Source of the DNA: Metapseudomonas boanensis
GTDB taxonomy: Bacteria > Pseudomonadota > Gammaproteobacteria > Pseudomonadales > Pseudomonadaceae
Assembly: GCF_018704125.1 (NCBI RefSeq)
Contig: NZ_JAGTIS010000001.1
Coordinates: 496,001 to 560,000 of the forward strand
Reading direction: 5' to 3'
DNA length: 64,000 bases
The notes under the pieces were generated by a model. It saw only the letters and a program-made list of their open reading frames with translations, had not been told where the DNA came from and did not search any database. How positions within the stretch are numbered: the first letter of the stretch is position 1; each line of letters begins with the position of its first letter. This document shows positions 28,135 through 40,476 of the stretch, piece by piece. The position numbers and the translations under genes are program-made.

Positions 28135-28541
28135 GGTCAATCCTTCAAAGTGTATATGTGGTTGAGCACCGACTTACCCACTCAAAAACCTGCGTTCTGA
28201 AGGTTATTGCGGGTTGCTCACCGCAGCGCGTCGAAGGATCGGCTGATACGAGGATGTGTCTGAGGAGGGGTGACGAATTGAACAGTCTGCTCGATCGATG
28301 GGTGGTTTTGCGCTCGGTTCGCCATTTGCCGGCTCGTGGTTGCCTGCAGACGATGGTCGGGCACTGCCTTCGATCTTGCGGATGTTACTGACGCTTCCCC
28401 GTCCCTCAGGACAACTTCGTTCCAGTCGCAACCTCGTCGCACTGCCTTATGGGCTGTTACAACACGGATCGGCTCGGCTGGTTGGCTGGGAGCGCGATCC
28501 GGAGGCCCTATTCAGGGCCCCTGGCTAGCGGGAGCGAGGCC

Positions 28542-28570
28542 ATCATGCTCTGCAAAAAAGTGTTCGTCAA
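28542..28570 (-). promoter_or_regulatory. possible aceA promoter
   Basis: On the minus strand, TTGACG and CATGAT are 17 nt apart (matches of 5/6 and 4/6 to sigma-70 consensus). Transcription would start near 28535. The TGTAGT palindrome lies directly upstream. Confidence 0.4.
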
Positions 28571-28576
28571 ACGTTT

Positions 28577-28602
28577 TGTAGTGTTTTTTTAGGACTACTA
28601 CA
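28577..28602. promoter_or_regulatory. TGTAGT-N14-ACTACA palindrome, possible RccR operator
   Basis: Perfect 6+6 inverted half-sites are separated by 14 nt, adjacent to the putative aceA promoter. As I recall, the RpiR-type regulator RccR binds TGTAGT/ACTACA half-sites with about this spacing and controls aceA and other carbon genes in Pseudomonas in response to KDPG. The half-sites are seen directly; the regulator is inferred. Confidence 0.5.
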
Positions 28603-28755
28603 TAAGACTTTCGGATAAGACTGGGCGGTCGAAAAGCGCTTGCCTGGTCAGGCCGCGTCAGCACGACCTCAAGGCCTTTGCGGGGGAGAAACAGGCAGCA
28701 GGTCGTCGCGATCGGGGCGGCCTGCTGGTGGCACGAACTGGTTCAGGTCGAGCGG

Positions 28756-29565
28756 TCACTCGACGACATCGACCTTAAGTCGCATCGTCATGTCCTCGCG
28801 GCCCTGGGTACTGTTGCGGCGCAGGAAGCCTTGCTGGTCGACCTGGCTGTCTTCGCTGACGGCGCCAATGGTGATCCACTCGCCCAGTCGGCCGCTGACT
28901 CGGCTGTCCGTACTTTGTACGTCGATGAGGCCAGGCTGGCTACTGTTCAGGCGATCGCGGTTGCTGCTGATGCTGACGTGCACCAGTTCGCCGCTGAGGC
29001 TGGCAGTGACGTAGAAGCCGCGGGTGACGTTGCGGTACTCGGTGTTGCTGTAGGCCTCGCCGTAAGGTCCGGAGCTGGTCGTGGTAATGGGGACGCTCTG
29101 GCCGACCTGAATAAGCGCAGGATAGCCCTCGGTGGTTTGCACCTGCTGTACGCCGGCTCCCCGGCTGTTGGTACTGCGTCGGATGATGCGGACCTGGTCG
29201 CTGCCATGGACTTCGCCCCGGCCGGACTGGACCTCGACACTGCCGGCGCTGATGGAGCCATTCACCGCATAGCCTCGATCGTTCTGGGAGCTGCTGTCGC
29301 TTGTGTCGACGCTGATCAAAAGGCGCTTGGGCCGGGTGTCGAGTTGGTCGAGGAGGGTGCGCAATTCGGCAATCTTGGCCGGGGAAGCGTTGACGATCAG
29401 CTGGTTGCCATAGGCGTTTACGCGCCCTTCGTTGCCCAGCACGGATTGCGCCACGGGCAGCATCTCATCCGCGCTGCGGTACTTCAGTGCAATCAGCTCA
29501 GTTGCGGCCTGTACAGACAGGCAAAGCAGCATGAGCACGGCAGCTAGCATGGCGCGAGGCGTCAT
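28756..29565 (-). CDS. secretin-like exported protein of unknown function
   Basis: The 269-aa protein has a signal peptide (about 1-20, cleavage after VQA). Residues about 22-85 (ELIALKYRSADEM to LRTLLDQLDTRPKRLLI) resemble an N1-type ring subdomain of type II/III secretins, and the C-terminal third (GEWITIGAVSE, then alternating beta residues) resembles a secretin beta segment. The protein is far too short for a full secretin pore. It is the last of four minus-strand genes, and its ATG overlaps the preceding stop (ATGA, 29562-29565). Export to the periplasm is likely; its role is unknown. Confidence 0.7.
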   Translation of the reverse strand: MTPRAMLAAVLMLLCLSVQAATELIALKYRSADEMLPVAQSVLGNEGRVNAYGNQLIVNASPAKIAELRTLLDQLDTRPKRLLISVDTSDSSSQNDRGYAVNGSISAGSVEVQSGRGEVHGSDQVRIIRRSTNSRGAGVQQVQTTEGYPALIQVGQSVPITTTSSGPYGEAYSNTEYRNVTRGFYVTASLSGELVHVSISSNRDRLNSSQPGLIDVQSTDSRVSGRLGEWITIGAVSEDSQVDQQGFLRRNSTQGREDMTMRLKVDVVE

Positions 29566-30191
29566 AGGAGAAAACTCTGTAAGTTCGGATCGCTGATGCT
29601 GAGGTCCCAGGCCTGGTCGAATCGCACCTGCTGCAGGCGAGTCCGTCCGGGGTCGTCATACAGGGCGTAACCGGCGAACTGGTCGGGCTCGGGCCGCAGG
29701 AGCAGTCCGCGGTCGTCGGCCAGCAGGTAGGCCCGTTCTTCGGAAGGGTGGTTGGGATTCAGCCGGCGGATATGAAGGTTGCTCGAGAGTCGGCGGCTCA
29801 GATGGAGCAGCCTGTGTCCTTCCTTCGTGGCGCGGCTGGGGTCGCGTACGAGGATGCGCATCTGGTTCTTCGGATCGGCCAGCAGGAATCGCGTGCAGGC
29901 GTCTTGGATGCTGCTGTTGTGGTACAGCCAGGGCTCGAGATCGGGGGTATACAGGCATAGGCTCCGGCGGGCTTGCTGCAGCAGCGCCAGGGCGTGGGCG
30001 CGAGCTTGTTCAGGGGTGCTGAATCGCTCCATTGCCCGATGTTCGCCGAGGACGTGGGGGGCCGGTTCCCAGCCCTGGGAGTCAGGCTGGCTCGGGGAGG
30101 GGTTGTAGACAGTGAAACGCCCCGGCGACTGGAATTCGATGGACGCTGATTCGACGTCGTTTTCCTCAGTTTCCGGGGCGTTCTTCTTCAT
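29562..30191 (-). CDS. conserved protein of unknown function (possibly DUF7931-type)
   Basis: A 209-aa predicted cytoplasmic protein with an acidic, low-complexity N-terminus (about 1-50) and a globular domain (about 55-209) containing SLCLYTPDLEPWLYHN and QMRILVRDPSRA. This alternation resembles a phospholipase-D-like fold, but no HKD motif is present, so it is probably not an active member. It lies 8 nt after the GNAT gene and overlaps the secretin-like gene. The family is recalled, not checked, and no function can be given. Confidence 0.6.
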   Translation of the reverse strand: MKKNAPETEENDVESASIEFQSPGRFTVYNPSPSQPDSQGWEPAPHVLGEHRAMERFSTPEQARAHALALLQQARRSLCLYTPDLEPWLYHNSSIQDACTRFLLADPKNQMRILVRDPSRATKEGHRLLHLSRRLSSNLHIRRLNPNHPSEERAYLLADDRGLLLRPEPDQFAGYALYDDPGRTRLQQVRFDQAWDLSISDPNLQSFLL

Positions 30192-30199
30192 TTCGACCT

Positions 30200-30625
30200 C
30201 TAGTCGCTTTCCCGCAGCATGTCTACGTGGGGGATGCCGGCTTCCAGGAACTCGCTGCTGACGATCTTGAAGCCGTGGCGTTCGTAGAATGCCGTTGCGT
30301 GGACCTGTGCCGTGAGCATCTGGCGCTTCAGGCCACGGCGTTCCGCTTCGGCAATTGCCGCTTGCAGCAGCCTGTCGCCCACTCTCAAACCGCGCCAGTC
30401 CTTGAGCACCGACACCCGGCCGATATGACCATCCGTCAGCAGGCGCGCAGTGCCGATAGCATAGTCCCGCTCGAAGGCGAGGAAGTGGACGGCATCAGCA
30501 TCTTCGCCATCCCATTCCAGTTCAGGGGCTACGGACTGCTCGGCAATGAATACAGCTTCGCGGATACGTCGCAGATCTGCATTGTCCTTCTGCCAGTCGG
30601 CAATGCGGACATGTATTTCACTCAT
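30200..30625 (-). CDS. GNAT family N-acetyltransferase
   Basis: A 141-aa protein with the GNAT fold. The acetyl-CoA binding motif A is IGRVSVLKDWRGLRVGDRLL (about 67-86), followed by AQVHATAFYERHGF (about 106-119), the typical motif B. I start at ATG 30625 (MSEIHVRI), which has GGAG 7 nt upstream and overlaps the end of the oxygenase gene by 8 nt. It is probably ElaA/YjdJ-like. The acceptor substrate is unknown. Confidence 0.85.
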   Translation of the reverse strand: MSEIHVRIADWQKDNADLRRIREAVFIAEQSVAPELEWDGEDADAVHFLAFERDYAIGTARLLTDGHIGRVSVLKDWRGLRVGDRLLQAAIAEAERRGLKRQMLTAQVHATAFYERHGFKIVSSEFLEAGIPHVDMLRESD

Positions 30626-31784
30626 CGGCAAACTCCAGACTTCCTTGCTTGATCAGTTCCCACAAAAGCTTACGCCCCTCGTCATCCGCCAGCCATTGGC
30701 CGAGATTCTCAAGATGCAGGGCTTCTGCAGCACAGATCAGCTTGAGCAGCTCACGCAAGCTGCCCGGTAGCAGGCGGCTCTGGCCGCTGGCGAACAGCAC
30801 CAGGTCCTCATCCACTTCGGACCATGCGAGGCGCGCGCTTGGGTTGCGAACCAGTACGGCCCCGCCCTCGATGGCGTCGAGGAAGTCCTCCTCTGCCACT
30901 TCGGCTCCAGCGACCAGCTCGGGATAGCGGGGCTCGGTCATGAACTGGCCGAACCAGGTCAGCAGCAGTCGTTCGTCACCCATATGCTCCTGGAGCAGGG
31001 CTTTGAGGCGATCCAGGGCGTCATGCTGAATCTGGTGGGGGTCGCTGGCCGGCAGGGTCCCGGCATCGCTGTAGCGCTCTTCGTCCGGCAGGAACTGGGC
31101 GAGGAAGTCGGTGAAGTGGGTCAGTACCTCTGCTGCACTGGGGGCGCGGAAGCCGACCGAGTAGGTCATGCAGTCGTCTTCGGCAATGCCGTAGTGAGCC
31201 AGACGTGGCGGCAGGTAGAGCATGTCGCCGGGCTCGAGGACCCACTCGTCGGTCTCCTGGAAGTCAGCGAGGATGCGCAGGTCTGCATGGGGCAGTAGGG
31301 GGCTGTCGGCGTCGCACATCTGACCGAGCTTCCAGCGTCGACGACCATGGCCCTGGAGCAGGAAAACGTCGTAGTTGTCGAAGTGCGGGCCCACACCGCC
31401 GCCTGGTGCGGCGAAGCTGATCATGACATCGTCGATGCGCCAGCTTGGCAGGAAGCGAAAGTGCTCGAGCAGGTTGGCGACGTCCGGGACGAATTGGTCA
31501 ACTGCCTGGACCAGCAGGGTCCAGTCGCGCTCCGGCAGGTTTTGGTAGGTGTCTTCTGCGAAGGGGCCGCGGCGCAGCTCCCAGGGGCGCTCGCCGTGTT
31601 CGAGGACCAGGCGGGACTCCACTTCCTCTTCCAGGGAAAGGCCAGCCAGTTCGTCCGGCGAGATGGGGCTTTCGAAATCGGGCAGCGCCTGGCGGATCAG
31701 CAGCGGTTTGCGCTGCCAGTAATCACGCAGGAATTCGCGCGCGGTCAGGCCGCCCAGGAGTTGAAGAGGAATATCAGGATTCAT
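30618..31784 (-). CDS. roxA: ribosomal protein uL16 arginine hydroxylase (RoxA/YcfD)
   Basis: A 388-aa JmjC-type Fe(II)/2-oxoglutarate oxygenase that hydroxylates an arginine of ribosomal protein uL16 in the E. coli homologue YcfD. GGGVGPHFDNYDVFLLQGHG (about 128-147) contains the iron-binding H134 and D136. The C-terminal winged-helix-like part is present, so the length is complete. I start at ATG 31784 (MNPDIPLQLLGG). It is the first gene of a minus-strand group with GNAT, the unknown protein and the secretin-like protein. Confidence 0.9.
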   Translation of the reverse strand: MNPDIPLQLLGGLTAREFLRDYWQRKPLLIRQALPDFESPISPDELAGLSLEEEVESRLVLEHGERPWELRRGPFAEDTYQNLPERDWTLLVQAVDQFVPDVANLLEHFRFLPSWRIDDVMISFAAPGGGVGPHFDNYDVFLLQGHGRRRWKLGQMCDADSPLLPHADLRILADFQETDEWVLEPGDMLYLPPRLAHYGIAEDDCMTYSVGFRAPSAAEVLTHFTDFLAQFLPDEERYSDAGTLPASDPHQIQHDALDRLKALLQEHMGDERLLLTWFGQFMTEPRYPELVAGAEVAEEDFLDAIEGGAVLVRNPSARLAWSEVDEDLVLFASGQSRLLPGSLRELLKLICAAEALHLENLGQWLADDEGRKLLWELIKQGSLEFADE

Positions 31785-31800
31785 ATCTAAGCCCTTGAAA

Positions 31801-31826
31801 TAAAAACGCCCGGCGCAGCCGGGCGT
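31801..31826 (-). terminator. terminator of purB
   Basis: ACGCCCGGC and GCCGGGCGT (31806-31826) form a 9-bp stem with a 3-nt loop followed on the minus strand by TTTTTA. It lies about 20 bp after the purB stop and just upstream of roxA. Confidence 0.9.
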
Positions 31827-31844
31827 GCACGGGTGCAAATTCGA

Positions 31845-33236
<1,392 letters not shown>

Positions 33237-33351
33237 TCAACGAAAAGGGGCGCACATCATACACGGATTTGATCCTGCTCGCCGCTACCGCGCGATGGCC
33301 ATTCGGCGCGAAGTTTGTCGGGCGGCCCGGCCGGTGCTGCCGGACTGCGGT

Positions 33352-33972
33352 TCAGCCGCGCAGCAGGGGGTAGAGTTCGCGGAGTAGCTTCCGGCGACTG
33401 AAGAGCAATTGCCAGCGGTTGCCACCGAGCTGACGCCAAAGGCGCGCGGCACGGATGCCAGTCAGCAGCAGGGCGCGAATTTTCGCTGCATTGCTGGGTT
33501 GTTGCAGGTGACGCATGTCGCCATGCACCTGAATCCGCTGCCGGAAGGTGCTCAAGGTGTCTTGATACAGGCCGGCGCATGAGGCGATGACGTTGTCGTG
33601 GACCAGGCCGAAGTGCTGCACTTGCTGCTGGATCTGGTCCAGGCGGGTGCCGATGGTGTCCAGCATGTCGTCGCGCTTGGCCAGTTGGCGTTCCAGGGTA
33701 AGGAGGGCAAGGGCATAGCGGAGCGGTTCGCGCTGCAGGCTGGCGGGTTCGCGCTCGAGAGCGCTTGCCAGGGCCTTGTAGCCGTCGCGCAGGTTGAGGT
33801 CGTCGCCGCCGTAGACTTCAAGGGTCGACTTGGGGTCGCGTACCAGCAAGCTACCGAGCATACAGCCCAACGGTGGCTCGCTGATCTGGCCTGTCTTGGC
33901 AATTCGGTCGACCAGGGAAGCGGCTTCGAAAACCGCACCCAGCGCTATCAGTTGTTCCTGCGTCTGGTTCAT
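33352..33972 (-). CDS. hflD: high frequency lysogenization protein HflD
   Basis: A 206-aa, mostly helical peripheral membrane protein of the HflD family. [23 protein letters not shown] is near the N-terminus. Its E. coli homologue binds lambda CII and is almost always encoded directly after mnmA and before purB, as here. Its ATG overlaps the mnmA stop (ATGA, 33969-33972). The cellular role is not established. Confidence 0.92.
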   Translation of the reverse strand: MNQTQEQLIALGAVFEAASLVDRIAKTGQISEPPLGCMLGSLLVRDPKSTLEVYGGDDLNLRDGYKALASALEREPASLQREPLRYALALLTLERQLAKRDDMLDTIGTRLDQIQQQVQHFGLVHDNVIASCAGLYQDTLSTFRQRIQVHGDMRHLQQPSNAAKIRALLLTGIRAARLWRQLGGNRWQLLFSRRKLLRELYPLLRG

Positions 33973-35087
33973 GGGCGCTGGACTCCGTCGTCCCAGGGGT
34001 CGGCAGCTTCGATCACGCCGCCGCCGAGGCAGACTTCGCCATCGTAGAACACCACGGACTGGCCCGGTGTTACGGCGCGTTGCGGCTCGTCGAATGTGGC
34101 GCGATAGCCGTTGGCGGTTTTTTCCAGGGTGCAGGGTTGGTCGCTCTGGCGATAGCGCACCTTGGCCTTGAGGGCGCGGGGCTGGTCGAGGTCGATCGGG
34201 TTGACCCAGTAGATCTCGGAGGCGTGCAGGGAGCGCGAGAACAGCCAGGGATGTTCGTTGCCCTGGCCAACGACCAGGACGTTGCGCTTGAGGTCTTTGG
34301 CGAGCACGTACCAGGGGTCGTCACTGGCGTCCTTCATGCCGCCGATGCCCAGACCCTGGCGCTGGCCGATGGTGTGGTACATCAGGCCGTGATGGCGGCC
34401 GATGACATCACCTTCGACGGTCTCGATGTTGCCCGGCTGCGCCGGCAAGTACTGCTTGAGGAAGTCGGTGAAGCGCCGCTCGCCGATGAAGCAGATGCCA
34501 GTGGAGTCTTTCTTCTTGGCCGTGGCCAAGCCGTACTTCTCGGCGATCGCACGCACTTCCGGCTTTTCCAGTTCTCCCACCGGGAACAGGGTGCGGGCAA
34601 TCTGTTCACCGCCCACCGCATGCAGGAAGTAGCTCTGGTCCTTGTTCGGGTCCAGGCCCTTGAGCAGTTCGGTGCGGCCGTCGAGGTCGCGGCGGCGGAC
34701 GTAGTGGCCGGTCGCGATCAGGTCGGCGCCCAGGGAGAGTGCGTAGTCGAGGAAGGCTTTGAACTTGATCTCTCGGTTGCAGAGTATGTCCGGATTCGGG
34801 GTGCGTCCGGCCTTGTATTCGGCGAGGAAGTGCTCGAACACGTTGTCCCAATATTCGGCTGCGAAGTTCGCGGTGTGCAGCTTGATACCGATGCGGTCGC
34901 AGACGGCCTGGGCATCAGCCAGGTCCACCTTTGCGGTGCAGTATTCGGTGCCGTCGTCCTCGTCCCAGTTCTTCATGAACAGGCCTTCCACCTGATAGCC
35001 CTGCTCGAGGAGCAGGAGGGCGGAAACCGAGGAATCGACGCCGCCGGACATGCCGACTATGACGCGGGTATTGGCTGGATCACGCAT
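33969..35087 (-). CDS. mnmA: tRNA 2-thiouridylase MnmA
   Basis: A 372-aa ATP-dependent enzyme that makes s2U34 in tRNA for Lys, Glu and Gln. The PP-loop SGGVDSS lies at about 13-19. The catalytic cysteines are in [12 protein letters not shown] and [11 protein letters not shown]. It receives sulfur from the TusBCD-TusE relay encoded at 55.5-56.8 kb. I choose the ATG at 35087 ([16 protein letters not shown]). A GTG four codons upstream (35099) is an alternative. Neither has a strong ribosome-binding site. Confidence 0.95.
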   Translation of the reverse strand: MRDPANTRVIVGMSGGVDSSVSALLLLEQGYQVEGLFMKNWDEDDGTEYCTAKVDLADAQAVCDRIGIKLHTANFAAEYWDNVFEHFLAEYKAGRTPNPDILCNREIKFKAFLDYALSLGADLIATGHYVRRRDLDGRTELLKGLDPNKDQSYFLHAVGGEQIARTLFPVGELEKPEVRAIAEKYGLATAKKKDSTGICFIGERRFTDFLKQYLPAQPGNIETVEGDVIGRHHGLMYHTIGQRQGLGIGGMKDASDDPWYVLAKDLKRNVLVVGQGNEHPWLFSRSLHASEIYWVNPIDLDQPRALKAKVRYRQSDQPCTLEKTANGYRATFDEPQRAVTPGQSVVFYDGEVCLGGGVIEAADPWDDGVQRP

Positions 35088-35142
35088 GGGAATCTGCACT
35101 GGCTGGTGAGCAAAAGCGGAATTCTAACAGGGCAAGGGGTGG

Positions 35143-35586
35143 TCAGGCGACGCGGATCAGGCTGAGGGGGAAGCGTTCGCCTTTCAGGTAGTCGTCGATA
35201 CAGCGCGCTACCAGGTGACTGCGCCAGTGCGCCGACTGGGCCTCCAGTTCTTCGCGCGTCAGCCAGCGTGCGCCGATGATGCCGTCGTCCAGTGCGCGCG
35301 TGGGGTGATGGCGGAGGGGGCGGGCGGCGAAGCAGACGCGCTGGTAAGTCACGCCGTTGCTGGGGGCGGTATAGAGGTAGATACCGGTTACGGCAGTGAG
35401 CTCGACTTCCCAGCCGGTTTCTTCAAGGGTTTCGCGCAGGGCGGCTTCGAGCAGAGTCTCGTCGGGCTCGAGATGGCCGGCGGGCTGATTGAGGACGTTG
35501 CGGCCGTCGGCACGCTCTTCCACCAGCAGGAAGCGGCCCAGGTCTTCGACGATGGTTGCGACGGTGATGTGGGGTTGCCAGCTCAT
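35143..35586 (-). CDS. Nudix hydrolase, NudJ-like
   Basis: A 147-aa protein with a complete Nudix box: GHLEPDETLLEAALRETLEE, then TG, beginning at about residue 37. NudJ removes phosphate from HMP-PP and nucleoside tri- and diphosphates, and its gene is often next to mnmA, as here. AGGAG precedes the ATG at 35586. There is a 55-bp gap to mnmA, so they may be co-transcribed. Confidence 0.88.
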   Translation of the reverse strand: MSWQPHITVATIVEDLGRFLLVEERADGRNVLNQPAGHLEPDETLLEAALRETLEETGWEVELTAVTGIYLYTAPSNGVTYQRVCFAARPLRHHPTRALDDGIIGARWLTREELEAQSAHWRSHLVARCIDDYLKGERFPLSLIRVA

Positions 35587-35632
35587 CAGGGGGCTCCTGG
35601 AAAAATCGACATGACATGGCGTTGTCGACTCA

Positions 35633-35664
35633 AAAAAGAAACCCCGGGCCTTGGCCCGGGGTTT
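35633..35664 (-). terminator. terminator of idh
   Basis: AAACCCCGGGCC and GGCCCGGGGTTT pair around a very small centre, followed on the minus strand by TCTTTTTTG. It lies about 20 bp after the idh stop. Confidence 0.9.
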
Positions 35665-35684
35665 CCTGCTACGACGCGTGGCGA

Positions 35685-37910
<2,226 letters not shown>

Positions 37911-38267
37911 TAACGTTTAACTCTCTTCTTTTCTGGGCGCGCACAGAGTCTCGAAGCGTGTTGGTAGACGCATCCGCTCAACGTCGACTTTGAGCTGAAC
38001 TCGAGAATTGCCGCGGGGGTATTGGAGCGCCAGTAGAGCGTTGCACGGCCGCGCCATGGTGGTGGCTTGGCCGCTGCGAGGGGAGTCAGTCTGGTCCCAG
38101 GCTGCTCGAACCTCGATGACTGTTAAGTCACGGCACGTAGTATATCACCCCATTCGATAGGGTGACGCTAACGCTCGATTTCGACTAAGGAACATGTAGT
38201 TTCGGGCGGCCCAACTGGGGTACGCTTTCGAGCTGCAAGAGGGTTCAACCACAACACGGAGCTCAGC
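37911..38267. other. divergent promoter region between idh and icd
   Basis: These 357 bp separate two divergent isocitrate dehydrogenase genes and must hold both promoters. A TCACCC-N9-GGGTGA inverted repeat lies at 38145-38165. I see no open frame that looks coding and no clear -35/-10 pair. Confidence 0.5.
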
Positions 38268-39524
38268 ATGGGATACCAAAAGATCCAGGTGCCGGCAGTC
38301 GGTGACAAAATCACCGTCAATGCGGACATGTCCTTGAACGTACCGAACAACCCGATCATCCCCTTCATTGAAGGCGACGGCATTGGCGTCGACATCAGCC
38401 CGGTCATGATCAAAGTGGTGGATGCTGCCGTTGCCAAGGCATACGCCGGGGCTCGCAAGATTTCCTGGATGGAAGTCTATGCCGGTGAAAAGGCCACTCA
38501 GGTCTACGACCAGGACACCTGGCTGCCGAAAGAGACCCTGGAAGCTGTCCGTGATTACGTCGTGTCCATCAAAGGCCCGCTGACCACTCCGGTCGGTGGT
38601 GGCATTCGCTCCCTGAACGTTGCCCTGCGCCAGGAGCTGGATCTGTACGTTTGCCTGCGCCCTGTGCGTTGGTTCGAAGGCGTTCCAAGCCCGGTGAAGA
38701 AACCAGGCGACGTCGACATGGTGATCTTCCGCGAGAACTCCGAAGACATCTATGCAGGCGTGGAGTGGAAAGCTGGCAGCCCTGAGGCAGAGAAAGTCAT
38801 CAAGTTCCTCACCGAGGAAATGGGCGTCAAGAAAATCCGCTTTACCGAGAACTGCGGCATCGGCATCAAGCCGGTTTCCCTGGAGGGCACCAAACGCCTG
38901 GTTCGCAAGGCCCTGCAATACGCCGTGGACAACGATCGCAGCTCCGTAACCATCGTCCACAAAGGCAACATCATGAAGTTCACCGAAGGTGCCTTCAAAG
39001 AGTGGGGCTACGAAGTAGCGCGTGACGAATTTGGCGCCGAACTGCTGGACGGTGGCCCGTGGATGCAGTTCAAGAACCCGAGCACCGGCAAGAACATCGT
39101 GGTCAAGGATGCGATCGCCGACGCCATGCTGCAGCAGATCCTGCTACGTCCGGCCGAATACGACGTTATCGCGACCCTGAACCTGAATGGTGACTACCTG
39201 TCCGACGCTCTGGCGGCCGAAGTAGGTGGTATTGGTATCGCTCCCGGCGCCAACCTTTCCGACACCGTTGCCATGTTCGAAGCCACTCACGGCACTGCGC
39301 CGAAGTACGCTGGCCAGGACAAGGTCAACCCGGGTTCGGTCATCCTCTCTGCTGAGATGATGCTGCGCCACATGGGGTGGGGCGAAGCTGCCGACCTGAT
39401 CATCAAGGGTACCAACGGTGCCATCGCTGCGAGGACCGTGACCTACGACTTCGAGCGTCTGATGGAGGGTGCCAAGCTGCTGTCCTGCTCGCAGTTCGGC
39501 GACGCCATCATCGCTCACATGTGA
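38268..39524 (+). CDS. icd: NADP-dependent isocitrate dehydrogenase, homodimeric
   Basis: A 418-aa enzyme of the TCA cycle. [20 protein letters not shown] (about 104-123) contains the substrate-binding serine that AceK phosphorylates in enterics. [17 protein letters not shown] (about 305-321) carries metal-binding aspartates, and [13 protein letters not shown] binds NADP. ACGGAG precedes the ATG at 38268. It duplicates the reaction of the divergent idh, so control of the branch to glyoxylate can be split between two enzymes. No aceK gene is in the window. Confidence 0.97.
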   Translation: MGYQKIQVPAVGDKITVNADMSLNVPNNPIIPFIEGDGIGVDISPVMIKVVDAAVAKAYAGARKISWMEVYAGEKATQVYDQDTWLPKETLEAVRDYVVSIKGPLTTPVGGGIRSLNVALRQELDLYVCLRPVRWFEGVPSPVKKPGDVDMVIFRENSEDIYAGVEWKAGSPEAEKVIKFLTEEMGVKKIRFTENCGIGIKPVSLEGTKRLVRKALQYAVDNDRSSVTIVHKGNIMKFTEGAFKEWGYEVARDEFGAELLDGGPWMQFKNPSTGKNIVVKDAIADAMLQQILLRPAEYDVIATLNLNGDYLSDALAAEVGGIGIAPGANLSDTVAMFEATHGTAPKYAGQDKVNPGSVILSAEMMLRHMGWGEAADLIIKGTNGAIAARTVTYDFERLMEGAKLLSCSQFGDAIIAHM

Positions 39525-39540
39525 GTCGGGGGGCGAAAAC

Positions 39541-39572
39541 AAAAAGGCCGGTCATCTGACCGGCCTTTTTTA
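39541..39572. terminator. terminator between icd and cspD
   Basis: AAAAAGGCCGGTCA and TGACCGGCCTTTTT form a strong stem with T-runs on both strands, so it can end both convergent transcripts. Confidence 0.92.
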
Positions 39573-39591
39573 TGCCTAAATATTACTGGGC

Positions 39592-39855
39592 TCAAACTTC
39601 AATCGTGCTGCCCTGTGGGAGGCTGGCAGTTGCGGGGGCTTCGGAGTCTGCCGTGACCGGCCGGATATTTACGGCGTGCAGCCCTTTCGGGCCCTGGATG
39701 ATATCGAAGCTTACCGGCTGGCCAGCTTTCAACGTTTTGTAACCATCCATCTGGATGGCCGAATAATGGGCGAACAGGTCCTCATCTCGGCCTTCGGCGA
39801 GGATGAATCCGTAGCCTTTGGCGTTGTTGAACCACTTGACCTTACCGCTAAGCAT
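39592..39855 (-). CDS. cspD: cold-shock-like protein CspD
   Basis: An 87-aa cold-shock-domain protein with both RNA-binding motifs, KGYGFI (RNP1) and LFAHYSAI (RNP2-like). The C-terminal tail after the domain is poorly conserved. E. coli CspD is a stationary-phase single-strand binder that inhibits replication and is degraded by Lon. I use the ATG at 39855 (MLSGKVKWF), which has GAGG 9 nt upstream. The clpS gene lies divergently on the other side, the usual arrangement. Confidence 0.93.
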   Translation of the reverse strand: MLSGKVKWFNNAKGYGFILAEGRDEDLFAHYSAIQMDGYKTLKAGQPVSFDIIQGPKGLHAVNIRPVTADSEAPATASLPQGSTIEV

Positions 39856-39950
39856 GCTGACATCCCTCTGCAAAGGACTCCATCACTGGAGTATCATCCA
39901 CTTCGACCCCGCACCAATGGCACCTAAAGCTGCAAGGCGCGGAACCCCTC

Positions 39951-40019
39951 ATACCCGAAGACGGGTATTTAGTGGTTGTAACACCGTTTTGCCGTTAGTC
40001 AAGGTATTGCCAATACCCG
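39951..40019. promoter_or_regulatory. three ATACCCG heptamers between cspD and clpS
   Basis: ATACCCG-AAGA-CGGGTAT forms a perfect palindrome at 39951-39968. A third copy of ATACCCG at 40013-40019 overlaps a second palindrome, GGTATTG-C-CAATACC (40003-40017). The cluster lies in the 229-bp divergent promoter region and looks like operator sites for one regulator. The regulator is not known to me. Confidence 0.45.
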
Positions 40020-40084
40020 CTGAGAAGCGGATCAAAGTCTTTCCAACGGCCTCTTTCATTCAATCAATGACCTTTATTTCCAGC

Positions 40085-40447
40085 ATGCATGCAAGCAGCC
40101 AGATTCGACTAACATTCAATCAGGACGGTCCGCAGCATCATGAGGACGACTCCACCGGCCTGGCGGTGCAGGAGGCCAAGCCGGCCCTGCAGGCACCACC
40201 CATGTATAAGGTGGTGATGTTTAACGATGACTACACCCCTATGGATTTCGTGGTCGAGGTGCTCGAAGTGTTCTTCGGTCTGAACCGGGAGCTGGCCACC
40301 AAGATCATGCTGACTGTGCATACGGAGGGGCGGGCAGTTTGTGGTGTGTTCACGCGCGACATCGCCGAAACCAAGGCCATGCAAGTCAATCAATATGCGA
40401 GAGAGAGCCAGCATCCGCTGCTCTGTGAGATCGAGAAGGACGGTTAA
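40085..40447 (+). CDS. clpS: ATP-dependent Clp protease adaptor ClpS
   Basis: A 120-aa N-recognin that delivers proteins with N-terminal Leu, Phe, Tyr or Trp to Clp[21 protein letters not shown] (about 41-59) carries the ND and D residues that bind the N-degron amino group. The helical [19 protein letters not shown] follows. I start at ATG 40085 (MHASSQIRL), although no good ribosome-binding site is visible. ATG 40067 would add six residues. clpA begins 29 nt downstream. Confidence 0.94.
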   Translation: MHASSQIRLTFNQDGPQHHEDDSTGLAVQEAKPALQAPPMYKVVMFNDDYTPMDFVVEVLEVFFGLNRELATKIMLTVHTEGRAVCGVFTRDIAETKAMQVNQYARESQHPLLCEIEKDG

Positions 40448-40476
40448 CGCCGACCGCTTGGGTATGAGGTGAAGCC

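Larger units (their letters stand above)
28135..28755. other. long leader and promoter region of aceA
   Basis: These 621 bp have no convincing open frame. The distal part (28540-28610) is AT-rich and carries a promoter-like pair and a TGTAGT/ACTACA palindrome. If transcription starts there, aceA has a leader of about 400 nt. No clear terminator of the upstream secretin-like gene was found. Confidence 0.55.

Noticed and set aside
26473-28200. 575-codon plus-strand frame opposite aceA
   Set aside because: It is antisense to a fully conserved isocitrate lyase and has no family features.
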